Below, piece after piece: positions 1 through 8,752 of a DNA stretch of 64,000 nucleotides (positions within the stretch are counted from its first letter, which is position 1; every line of letters starts with the position of its first letter). The notes under the pieces are model-generated. The model did no database searches. It saw only the letters and a program-made list of their open reading frames with translations, and was not told the DNA's origin. The stretch is from Herbaspirillum robiniae (lineage in GTDB: Bacteria > Pseudomonadota > Gammaproteobacteria > Burkholderiales > Burkholderiaceae_D): the NCBI RefSeq assembly GCF_002213415.1, contig NZ_NJGU01000001.1:806001-870000 (forward strand), written 5' to 3'. The translations under genes were made by a program, and so were the position numbers.

Positions 1-148
1 AGTTATGCACGGTGAATTCTCCCCCCATGACATTTTTCACTTCACGGAACCATGTACTTCCATCGGGAATAGTTCCACCTGTTCCTGGATTTCCTCCAAT
101 CCATCCTCCGACAGGATCCGCCCAATGATTCTGCAGTTGCAGGTCAGG
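1..148 (-). pseudogene. Orphan coding fragment, possibly a displaced CdiA C-terminal (toxin) piece, running off the left edge
   Basis: On the minus strand, a 49-codon open frame starts directly after the stop of the immunity gene and continues out of the window. It reads about PDLQLQNHWADPVGG, then a Gly-rich stretch, then DGSTWFREVKNVMGGEFTVHN. No start codon precedes most of it; the only internal ATG is near its end. Its amino-acid composition looks like real protein rather than a shadow frame. CDI loci often carry promoterless cdiA-CT fragments with their own immunity genes downstream of the active pair, and this position fits that pattern. The link to CDI is inference from position; I do not recognise the sequence family. 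It could also be the 5' part of an ordinary gene with an unusual start. Confidence 0.4.
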
Positions 149-560
149 TCAAGGTGCCAAAAAGCCTCTGGATCTCTTCAGGTACGCATCCCATTTTTTT
201 ACCTATTTTTATTTTTCTAAGCCAGAATTTCGTTTTCAATTCAATGTCGTCAATACCGTTCTTTTCAAAAAACATGGCTAGGCTTTCGCAAAAATCATTT
301 AGCGTCCCTCCATATGCTCGGTATTCACATTTATCCTCAGGAAGAAATACGGTTTCACCCGCAAAAAAATCGCCATTTGAAATCAAATATCTCAATAGCA
401 ATAAAGCATCTGCCATTCTTTTTTTATCTGATTTATCAAAAGGATGATCATTAACGTCATACGAAACAATGCCAATTATTTGACTAAAAAATATAAGATC
501 TACGTCGCCCTCCTCATATAGACCGTCGATCATTTCCAAGGCGTACTCTTTATCGTCCAT
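144..560 (-). CDS. Putative CdiI-type immunity protein
   Basis: A 138-aa acidic, cytoplasmic-looking protein with no signal peptide or membrane segment. Its gene begins 2 bases after the stop of the giant CdiA-like gene. I chose ATG at 560; an in-frame TTG at 566 overlaps the cdiA stop and would add two residues. In CDI loci the gene directly behind cdiA encodes the protein that neutralises the CdiA C-terminal toxin, and the tight spacing fits this. I do not recognise the family by sequence, so the function rests on position. The gene is strikingly AT-rich compared with the rest of the window, like the last few hundred bases of cdiA, which suggests that toxin tip and immunity gene arrived together by horizontal exchange. 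Confidence 0.7.
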   Translation of the reverse strand: MDDKEYALEMIDGLYEEGDVDLIFFSQIIGIVSYDVNDHPFDKSDKKRMADALLLLRYLISNGDFFAGETVFLPEDKCEYRAYGGTLNDFCESLAMFFEKNGIDDIELKTKFWLRKIKIGKKMGCVPEEIQRLFGTLT

Positions 561-562
561 TG

Positions 563-3500
563 TCAATTCCCAATATGTACTTTGTAGTCTTTCCCACGGG
601 CAGGGAAAACGTCAATTGTTTTCCCCCCTGTTGTTGATTCGTTTCTTAAGCCGACTCGTGTCCCATCCGCTAAAACTTTCATCGTGCCATCGTAACCCCT
701 AGCAGCAACGTCTTTAGCTCCCACTACAATTTTGGAGAATAGCGAGATCAGCTCTTCTTCAGAACTTACATTGAAGGCATTTCCCTTGTTCTCAAAGGGA
801 GTTCCAGTTCCACGAACAAGAGTGCGTACCTCCTGCGCATCCAAACTAGAAGATTTCGCTTCTGATTCCCCTGCTTGAGAGCCCTGATTGCCATTGCCAG
901 TAGAAGCATAAACGTTCGACGGAATGGTGATCGAGGGTGACAACACACATCCAAAACCTGGAATGCATATAGGAATGGAAGGCGTAATCACTGCCCCTGC
1001 AGTGCCAGATGGCCCGCCGAAATCGCCAGCGTCTCCCCCCGGCAAGTCTGACGGCAACGCATTTGGTCCATTTCTAAGAATTAAAGCGGCGAGGTTCAAT
1101 GCCCCTCGCCCCGCAGATCCCAACTGTTCCTTCGTGAAGTCGATTGCCCGGTCGCTCAGGTCCTTCCACGCATCGCTGTCTCCATAAGAGAACAATCCAG
1201 TCTGCCGAAGCTTTCTTTGTTCATCAAAGTTTTGCGCGCCACGCATCTCGGATTCCACGAGGGCCGCTTTGTTTGGATTGTCATCAGAAAGGCCTGCCGA
1301 GCAATGCGTCATTGCACAAACGGCATCGGCCAACCTCGCCTTCTCCTCGAGGGTCTTCCCCTTTTGCAATTGCAACAGGGCAGCCGTTTCATCAGGATGA
1401 AGCTGACGATTGTTCAAATCCACGTTAAAAGCACTGGCAGCACCGGCACTACTGCCAACAACAGCACCAAGCCCGGCAGCAGCGGCCAGAGATATGGCGC
1501 TTTCCACCGCATCTGGCAGCTCCATCTTCTTTATCTTAATCGCAATATCCGGCATAAGAGAAGCGCTTGCAGCGGCTCCCAGGGCGCCACCAACACCTCC
1601 TGCCAATGCTCCAATTGCAGTATGTGCAGCCACCCGATAGACACCTCCATCAGCCCACTTCGCTGCTTCCGCCGTCAAGTTATCTGCTGACGCCTGGTCG
1701 CCGTCGAGCGCGGCTTTCTTTGCGGCCTCCTGGAACTCCTTCTTCTTGGTTTCGGCATAATCGCCAATTGCTTTCGCAGCCTGCTGCCCAAACGCCTGCG
1801 TAATCTTCGCCTGCGCCTCCACATCCTGGCGCAGTTCATCCCCGTTCCAGTTCTTGCTCAGGCTGTTGCTGCTGTCTTTGCCGGTACGCACGCCCTGGTC
1901 AAGCGAAGCAATAGTTTGATCGGATGTCTGGCCGGCCTTTTCTTGTTGAGCGTTGGCATCGGTGATCGTCACCGCGCCGCCGGAAACACCACTTCTCGTC
2001 GTGCTGCGCTCATCGCCGGAGGTGCTGCCGATACCAAAACCTCCACCGGGCTTGCCTTGCGACGGATCAGCCCAATTGCCGCCACCCGCGCTCACGCTCT
2101 GGCTCTCGGCCTTGTACTGGCTGCGGTTCTCGATCTCGCTCACTGTCAGCGTGCCGGTGGTCAGGCTGTTCTTGCCGTCTTCCACCGCCTTGTCGGTGCT
2201 CGCGATCTTGGCGCCCTTGAGGTCGGTGTTGCCCTTGACGTTGACCTGGAAGCCGCCGTCGCCGGCGCTGATCCCGGATTGCTCGCCGACGCTGGCGTAG
2301 TCGGCGTTGACCTTGCTCTGGCCGGCGCTGACGCTGCCGGAGAAACCGGCGCCTATCGTCATGCTGCCGCCCAGGTTCTGGTCCTTGCTGGCGAAGGTGC
2401 TGGTGTCTTGCACGCTGGCGATGTTCAGGTCGCGGCCGACGTTGGCCACCACCTGATTTCCCTCCACCGTGGCGCCGGTGAGGTTCGTGTCGCGACCGGA
2501 ATCCAGGCTCGCTTGGCCGCCAGCCTTCAGATGAGTCAACGTGTTGGCCACATCCTTGCCATCGCTGTTGCCACGGCTGCCTGCGGCATTGGCGGTGAAG
2601 CCGAAGGCCGCGCCGCCCTGCCCGAACTGGATCGCCAGGCCAACGCCATAGGAAGACGATGATCGCGAGCTATGCTGTTCGTCCACATTCTGTGCGGCCA
2701 ACAGGTTGATGTCATTGTCGGCCTTCAGCGCTAGGTTGCCGCCGGCCGTGATGTCGCTGCCCTGGATCGTGATGTTGCTGTTGACGCCATCGCCGGTGGC
2801 CCGAATGCTGGTGTTTCCGCCCGAGCCGACCGTGGAGCCCTTCTGCATCACGCTGTTCTGTTCGGTGGTGCTGCCGTTCTCGCTGCCGCCGGCGGTGATG
2901 CTCAAGCCGAAGCCTGCCGACTTGGGATTGGCGGCGGCAGCCTGCGCGCCCTGAGCGGCGTCGTACAGCGACATGCCTGCCGTCGCCGCCGCGAGCGCCT
3001 TCATGCGCCCGTCCTTGGTTTTGCCGGCGGCTTCGCCCATCTGCTGCACCGTCTGCAATGCAGAAATGATCGGGCTGGTGACGGCAACCGTCACGCCGCT
3101 CATCTTGTATTTTTCTTCCGTGACGGTCTTGACGGCTTCCGCTGCCGCGACGATGTTCACCGCTTTGGCCGCGATGTCGATGTCGCCACGCGGAGCCAGT
3201 ACATCGCTGCCGACCTGGTTGTATTGGTTACCCGCGACCAGCGTTACGTTGCCATCCGTCGCCCCCACCGTAGCCGCGCTCGCCGTCGTGCTGTTGCGCG
3301 TGTAGTTGGAGCTCTGCATCTTGCTGCCCACCGTCACGCCCAGGCCGCCGCCGCTGAAGACGCCCGAGGTCGTCTCCTTGCGGTAGTGCGATTCGCTGCT
3401 GGCGTCGGTGGCGGCAATAATGTTGATGTCGTTGCCTGCCGTGACTTGCGTGCCCTGGGTGGACACCACGTCGCTGCCGGTGATGTTGGCGTTGCGCCCC

Positions 3501-6500
3501 GCCGCCAACACCGTGGTGTTGCCCGAGAAGGTGCTGCCGATCTGGTTGCTGTAGCTGCTGGCGTCGTCGGTCTGGGTGGTCGAGCCGGAGAGGATGCCGC
3601 TGCTGCTGTGCTGGTGCTGGTCGCGCGCGCTGGCCGACTCGTTGGCGGTGCCGATGTTGAGGTCACGGCCGGCAGTGGCGGCCAGCGCGGCTTGCGCCAC
3701 CACCTGCGTGCCCTGGGCGTTCAGGTCGCGGCCTGCGGTGATGTTGACGTTGTTGCCGTTGACCTGGGTGCCTACGTCCTGGCTGGCCGTCAGGGTGGCG
3801 CGGTTCACGCCGCTCTCGCGGGTGCCGTGCGCGCCGTTGGACTCGTCGACGAAGTTGGGGCCGGTCAGCGCGCCGACCCAGTTGGAGGCGCCGCTGTCTC
3901 TGGCCCAGTTGATCTCCTGGCGGTAGCCCTGGTTGACCGTGCCGAGATTGACGTCGCGCCCGGCCGACAAGGCGGCGTCGCCGGTGGCGCCGATCACGGC
4001 GGCGTTGGCGACCAGGTCGCGCCCGGCCGCGATCGTCAGGTTCTTGCCGGTGACGCTGGCGACCTGGCTGATGTTGGCGCCGGTGGTGACGGCATTGGCG
4101 GTCTCCACGCGGGTACTGTTGATGTTGATGTCGCGGTTGGCGGCCAGCACCACGGCGTCGCTGCCGTCGATGGCGCCGCCCAGGTTGTTGATGTCGGTGG
4201 CCGCTGAGAGCACCGTATTGGCGCCCGAGATGCGGCCGCCCAGGTTCTGGATGTTGTCCGCCGCCAGCGAGACGTTCTGGCGCGCGGCAATCGTGCCGCC
4301 GCTGTTGACGATGTCCTGCGCGGTCTGGAAGGCCACGTTGTTGCCGGCGATCAGCGTGCCCTGGCCGGTCACCTGCACGCTGGTGGAGCGCAGGTAGACC
4401 TGCGGAACCAATACCTCCTGCGTGCTGCCGTCGGCCAGCGTCACGGTCTGCTTGACCATCCAGACGATGTCCGAGGTCAGCTGCGCGATCTGGGCGTCGG
4501 TCAGCGCCACGCCGACCGTGTAGTTGAAGGCCTGCGCCTGTTGCACGCCGGCGTTCATCAGCGCCATGTATTGCGCTTCGTTGTTGCTGTAGCCGGCCAG
4601 GTAGCGCTGGCCGATGGCCTGCTGGATCTGCTGCTGCACCAGTTGTTGCTCGTAGAAGCCGTCGCCGAGTTTCTTGACGGTGCTGTCGGGCGTGCTCTGC
4701 AGCTGGTTGAGCATGAAGTCCGACGACAGCCAGCTGCGGTAGTTGGCGAATTGCGGATCGGTCTCGACCAGCGGGCTGTTGCCCGGCGTGGTATTGATGC
4801 GGTACAGCGCGTTGTTGGGCAAGCTCAGGTTGAGATTGGCGGTACGCATGCTCATGGCGGGCGCGGCCTGTCCGGAAGCGCCCGAGACCGGCGTGGCGAC
4901 AGCCCGCACCGAACTGCTGCGTGAAGGCGCCGCGCCATTGGTGGGCGTGATATCCAGCTGGAAATTGGTGACAATGGTCTGCGACTGATAAGGCGCGTCG
5001 TCGTAGCGGCGGTCGTCGGCGCTAAAGGCGTGGCTCTTGATGTAGGTGTAGCTGGCCGAGCCGCTCGAGGTCACGCTTTGCACGCCCAGCGGGCCGGTGT
5101 TGTTGATTGCGGTGCCGTTGACGCTGTTGCCGGCCACCGTGCCGCCGGCGATGATCTGGCTGGCGTAGTTGTTCACCGCGCCGGCGTTCAGGTTCATGTT
5201 GCCGCCGGAGGTGATCATGCCCGGATCGCTCCGGGTGACCACGGTGCGGGTGATCTGCTCGGTGCCGTCGTAGATGGTCCATTCGCGGGCCGAGCGGCCG
5301 CGCACGTTGTTGTTGAACGCGTCGATTCTGCCGTTGAGGACCTGCAGCGCGGCTATAAACGCGTCCTGCTTGGGTTTCCAGACGGCATAGGCGGCTTGCC
5401 AGGCGGCGTAGACCGCCGGATCAGGCGTGATGGTGTTGCAAGACTCCCAGCACATTTGGGTCGGCTGCGGCTCTCCGCCCGGGCTCGGGCCCGGATCCTG
5501 CGGCGGCGTCACGCCCATCACCGCCCAGATCCTGTCGCCTACGCCGTAGTTGATAATTTCCGGATAAAAAGTCACCCCTTGTTCGCTGCCTGGCGTGCCG
5601 TCCATCCAGCCGGGCACATAGGCCGGCGCGATGGCGTTGTCGCCGTATTTCATGCCGCGCGAGTAGTCGAACGGCGGACCGTAACGCTCAACCGGATAGT
5701 CGCTCGACGGCAAGACCAGCCTGAAGTTGTCCTCATCCCCCATGTCGCGCCAGTTGGTCGGGCCGACCACTTGCCCCGAGCCCAGGTTGACCAGCCGCGC
5801 GCTGTTGCCGTCGATCAGGTTGGACGAGCCGTTGAGACGGTAGGTGACGATGCGGTTGCCCGGCCCGGTCTGGTCGGTGGTCTGCAGGTGCGCATTGGTG
5901 TTGTTGATGGTGGCGGCGGCGATGCTCAGGTTGCCGTCGGCGTTGACCGTGGCGCTGCTGTTATTGAGCTCGCCCGCCATGCCGGTGGCTTTCTTCGACG
6001 CATCCAGCGCGCCGCCGATGGCCATGTCGCCGGCCGAATAGATCAGCGCGTGCTCGCTGTTGTTGATCACCCCTGCGCCGATATCGAGCCGGTTGCGCGC
6101 CGCGATGACGGCGGCGGTGGTGACGCCGTTGACGGTCTCGGCGGTGTTGTTGAGCACGTCCGCGCCGATGGCCACGTTGTCGCCATAGATGCGGCCGGTG
6201 CCGATGTTGTTGACGGTGCTGCTTTCGATGACGGTGTTGGCGCCGTCGATCAGGCCGCGGTTGATGAAGGTGTGGACGTCGGTCGCCTTCAGCTTGAGCG
6301 TATTGGCAACCAGGGAGCCGTTGGCCTGGTTGTCGACGGTCGCGGCGGTCAGCGCCAGCGTACCGCCGGCAGCGAGCTTGCCGGCATTGGCGAACGTGCC
6401 GCCGACATTCACCGTGGCGTCGCCGGTGGCGGCGATCTGGCCGGTGTTGGTGACGGATCCGGAGAGATCGATCGCCAGATCCTGCTGGCTCACGACCTTG

Positions 6501-8506
6501 CCGTTTCCGGACAGGGTTGCGGCCGTCATGCTCACCTGCCGTCCCGCGATGAGGGTGCCGCCCTCGTTGCTCACGGCCAGCGTTTTCACCGCCTGCGCGT
6601 CGCTGACCGCGACTGTGCCCGCCGACGACAGCAACCCGGAAGTGTTGTCGACGCTGCCGCCCGAGTTGAGGGCAAGCGAGGTGTCGGTGCGCATCGCCCC
6701 CTGGCGATTGGAAACGTCCTGCGCCGTGATGGCCACAGAAGCACCCTCGATGCCGAGCCCCTGTCCCTGGGTGCTGTCATTGCGCAGCGTCGCGGCCTGC
6801 ACCGTCACGGCTCCGTCGGACCTCAGCACCCCGTTTGAGTTGTCGGCCGTGCCGCCGGCGACGTTGATGTCCAGCGCCGTTCTGGCCTGCAGGGTTCCGC
6901 CGCTGTTGCTGAGCCTGGATGCGTTCACGCCTGCGCTCGCAGTCGATCCGATGACGCCGGCGTCGTTGTCGACGCTGGTTGCCGTCAGGCCGAGGTCACC
7001 GGCGGCGCTGACGTAGCCGTTGCGATTGATCAGCGCGCCCGCCTTCATCGTCAGCGCACCCTGGGAGAGGATGCCCCGGGCGGATCCGGAATTGATGTTG
7101 CTGATCGCCTGCCCATTGGCATCGATGCTGACGCTTCCCAATGCCTGCAGCAAGCCGCCGTCGTTGTTCAGGCTGCCGCCCGATACGATCAGCGCGTTTT
7201 GCGCCACGATGCTGCCCTGCGCATTGCCGATGGTCCGCGCCCGGGTATCGATGCTCACGTCGGTGGCGGAGATCGAGGCGCCGGCGTTGTCCAGTCCGGA
7301 ACTGCTCAGGGCCAGCGCCCTTGCCGCTTCGATCCGGCCGCGATTGGTCACCAGGGCATCGGTCGTCACGTTGAGGGAGGCCTGCGACGAACTGAGCGTG
7401 CCGCGATTTTCCAGGGTGCCGGCCTTGATGGCCACGTCACTGTCGGCGCCCATCGTGCCGGTGTTTTGCACGGTGTCGGTCGCGCGCACCGTCAACGTAC
7501 CGGTCGCGCCGATGCTGCCGCTGTTTTCCAGGCGGCCCTCGGCCGTCAGCACCGCGTCGCCGGCTGCCGCGCCGACGGTGCCGGCATTGCGCACCCCCAC
7601 GCCATGTTCGGTCGAGGCCAGGTAGATGTGGCGCGCATACATGCCGCCCAGCTGCGCCACATCAATCGCCACGCCCGGCGCCGCATCGGATGGCGCGACG
7701 CCCGCCACGACCTGGCTGTGATCTGCGTTGACGGTGTTGAGCCCCGCCGACACCTTGAGATCCTGCGCCCACACGCCGGCGTTGATGCGCACGGCGCGCG
7801 CGATGATGTCGGCGTAGTCGGCGCCGCTCGCGTCCAGGCCCGCGCCATCTACCGTCACTACCCCGCCTGCCACCCGGTAGGCCTCGAGGCTGCCGCCGGC
7901 GATCACCGGCGTGCCGGTCGTCAGCGTGATGCGATTGGCGTTGATGAAGCCGCAACCCGAGCAGGTGATGCCGGCCGCATTGGCGATCACCACCTGCGCA
8001 CGCTGGCCGGCGACTTCCACGTATCCGCGCAGGTAGCTGGGGTTGGCTGAGTTGACCTGATTGACGATCACACGCGCCGCCCCGGTGGCCAGCCACGGAT
8101 TGGCCTGCACATAGCCGCCCAGCTGGGTCTGCGTGGCGGCGCGGGCATTGTTGAGGATGGCGCCGTTGGCGCCGACGTCGAATTGCCGATAGGAGTTCAC
8201 CGACACGCCGGCCGTGTTGGGGGTCTGGATGTTCACCACCGGCACGCCATTGCCCGAGGACAGCACCGTAGGCTGCTGGCTGCGCGGGGCATTGCGGTCG
8301 CTGTAGATCTGCGCATGCGCGACTGTCTGGAATGCGGTGGCCATCACCACCGCCAGCAGGCAAAAGCGCAATGCCGGCAACGATGTGCCACCGGTTGCGG
8401 CGCACGGAGATGAACGTGCCGCTCCCGGCGTGGATGCGTTTTCCGCGACGGCCATAGGCTCGCCACGGCGCCGATTGAAGACGACCTTGTAGCGCAGACG
8501 ATTCAA
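563..8506 (-). CDS. cdiA: CdiA / filamentous haemagglutinin-family two-partner secretion exoprotein with C-terminal toxin region
   Basis: A 2647-aa surface exoprotein. I start it at TTG 8506, because AAGGGG lies about 7 bases upstream and the product then begins with the classic extended signal peptide (LNRLRYKVVFNRRRGEPMAVAE), with cleavage after AHA near residue 65. An upstream ATG at 8611 would add 35 residues of non-signal character. A TPS secretion domain follows (about 66-330, with NPSYLRGYVEV and the CSGCGF pair). Long haemagglutinin beta-helix repeats come next, interrupted near residues 950-1150 by a non-repetitive Pro/Tyr/Trp-rich segment that could be the receptor-binding part. Further repeats and a pretoxin region with an alanine/glycine-rich segment and NNRQLHPDE (about 2370-2400) come after. 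The last roughly 90 residues, ending GGKTIDVFPARGKDYKVHIGN, are AT-rich and resemble the tail of polymorphic toxins. No VENN motif was seen. The partner transporter is the divergent cdiB. Confidence 0.9.
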   Translation of the reverse strand: MNRLRYKVVFNRRRGEPMAVAENASTPGAARSSPCAATGGTSLPALRFCLLAVVMATAFQTVAHAQIYSDRNAPRSQQPTVLSSGNGVPVVNIQTPNTAGVSVNSYRQFDVGANGAILNNARAATQTQLGGYVQANPWLATGAARVIVNQVNSANPSYLRGYVEVAGQRAQVVIANAAGITCSGCGFINANRITLTTGTPVIAGGSLEAYRVAGGVVTVDGAGLDASGADYADIIARAVRINAGVWAQDLKVSAGLNTVNADHSQVVAGVAPSDAAPGVAIDVAQLGGMYARHIYLASTEHGVGVRNAGTVGAAAGDAVLTAEGRLENSGSIGATGTLTVRATDTVQNTGTMGADSDVAIKAGTLENRGTLSSSQASLNVTTDALVTNRGRIEAARALALSSSGLDNAGASISATDVSIDTRARTIGNAQGSIVAQNALIVSGGSLNNDGGLLQALGSVSIDANGQAISNINSGSARGILSQGALTMKAGALINRNGYVSAAGDLGLTATSVDNDAGVIGSTASAGVNASRLSNSGGTLQARTALDINVAGGTADNSNGVLRSDGAVTVQAATLRNDSTQGQGLGIEGASVAITAQDVSNRQGAMRTDTSLALNSGGSVDNTSGLLSSAGTVAVSDAQAVKTLAVSNEGGTLIAGRQVSMTAATLSGNGKVVSQQDLAIDLSGSVTNTGQIAATGDATVNVGGTFANAGKLAAGGTLALTAATVDNQANGSLVANTLKLKATDVHTFINRGLIDGANTVIESSTVNNIGTGRIYGDNVAIGADVLNNTAETVNGVTTAAVIAARNRLDIGAGVINNSEHALIYSAGDMAIGGALDASKKATGMAGELNNSSATVNADGNLSIAAATINNTNAHLQTTDQTGPGNRIVTYRLNGSSNLIDGNSARLVNLGSGQVVGPTNWRDMGDEDNFRLVLPSSDYPVERYGPPFDYSRGMKYGDNAIAPAYVPGWMDGTPGSEQGVTFYPEIINYGVGDRIWAVMGVTPPQDPGPSPGGEPQPTQMCWESCNTITPDPAVYAAWQAAYAVWKPKQDAFIAALQVLNGRIDAFNNNVRGRSAREWTIYDGTEQITRTVVTRSDPGMITSGGNMNLNAGAVNNYASQIIAGGTVAGNSVNGTAINNTGPLGVQSVTSSGSASYTYIKSHAFSADDRRYDDAPYQSQTIVTNFQLDITPTNGAAPSRSSSVRAVATPVSGASGQAAPAMSMRTANLNLSLPNNALYRINTTPGNSPLVETDPQFANYRSWLSSDFMLNQLQSTPDSTVKKLGDGFYEQQLVQQQIQQAIGQRYLAGYSNNEAQYMALMNAGVQQAQAFNYTVGVALTDAQIAQLTSDIVWMVKQTVTLADGSTQEVLVPQVYLRSTSVQVTGQGTLIAGNNVAFQTAQDIVNSGGTIAARQNVSLAADNIQNLGGRISGANTVLSAATDINNLGGAIDGSDAVVLAANRDININSTRVETANAVTTGANISQVASVTGKNLTIAAGRDLVANAAVIGATGDAALSAGRDVNLGTVNQGYRQEINWARDSGASNWVGALTGPNFVDESNGAHGTRESGVNRATLTASQDVGTQVNGNNVNITAGRDLNAQGTQVVAQAALAATAGRDLNIGTANESASARDQHQHSSSGILSGSTTQTDDASSYSNQIGSTFSGNTTVLAAGRNANITGSDVVSTQGTQVTAGNDINIIAATDASSESHYRKETTSGVFSGGGLGVTVGSKMQSSNYTRNSTTASAATVGATDGNVTLVAGNQYNQVGSDVLAPRGDIDIAAKAVNIVAAAEAVKTVTEEKYKMSGVTVAVTSPIISALQTVQQMGEAAGKTKDGRMKALAAATAGMSLYDAAQGAQAAAANPKSAGFGLSITAGGSENGSTTEQNSVMQKGSTVGSGGNTSIRATGDGVNSNITIQGSDITAGGNLALKADNDINLLAAQNVDEQHSSRSSSSYGVGLAIQFGQGGAAFGFTANAAGSRGNSDGKDVANTLTHLKAGGQASLDSGRDTNLTGATVEGNQVVANVGRDLNIASVQDTSTFASKDQNLGGSMTIGAGFSGSVSAGQSKVNADYASVGEQSGISAGDGGFQVNVKGNTDLKGAKIASTDKAVEDGKNSLTTGTLTVSEIENRSQYKAESQSVSAGGGNWADPSQGKPGGGFGIGSTSGDERSTTRSGVSGGAVTITDANAQQEKAGQTSDQTIASLDQGVRTGKDSSNSLSKNWNGDELRQDVEAQAKITQAFGQQAAKAIGDYAETKKKEFQEAAKKAALDGDQASADNLTAEAAKWADGGVYRVAAHTAIGALAGGVGGALGAAASASLMPDIAIKIKKMELPDAVESAISLAAAAGLGAVVGSSAGAASAFNVDLNNRQLHPDETAALLQLQKGKTLEEKARLADAVCAMTHCSAGLSDDNPNKAALVESEMRGAQNFDEQRKLRQTGLFSYGDSDAWKDLSDRAIDFTKEQLGSAGRGALNLAALILRNGPNALPSDLPGGDAGDFGGPSGTAGAVITPSIPICIPGFGCVLSPSITIPSNVYASTGNGNQGSQAGESEAKSSSLDAQEVRTLVRGTGTPFENKGNAFNVSSEEELISLFSKIVVGAKDVAARGYDGTMKVLADGTRVGLRNESTTGGKTIDVFPARGKDYKVHIGN

Positions 8507-8752
8507 GTGATGCCCCTTTGGATTCTTGTTTTCAAGTTGGCATTGCGCCTCGGACCCCATCCGATGGCGGCGGACATGCCGTACGGCAAGAATTAGCTTG
8601 CCAAGGGGCAAGATGTTAATTTATGTTAAGCGGCATGTGCAAAAATTCTCGTGAAATGGTAATTAGATGTTAAGTAAAAAATAATTAATCACTGATTTTC
8701 ACAACACAATTTTCTTTTTGATAATCCATTTTTCCGGTTTTGCACTCGCTGC
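8507..8752. promoter_or_regulatory. Divergent cdiA/cdiB promoter region with three ATGTTAA repeats
   Basis: This AT-rich stretch separates the two oppositely transcribed two-partner secretion genes. It holds three direct copies of ATGTTAA at 8613-8619, 8623-8629 and 8667-8673. The first two are 10 bp apart, one helical turn, as expected for a regulator binding one face of the DNA. A weak -10-like GATAAT at 8720-8725 points toward cdiB. No regulator is assigned, and promoter positions are inference. Confidence 0.5.

Noticed and set aside
5030-6838. 602-codon + strand frame inside cdiA
   Set aside because: A shadow of the cdiA repeat region, with no ribosome site and no recognisable domain.
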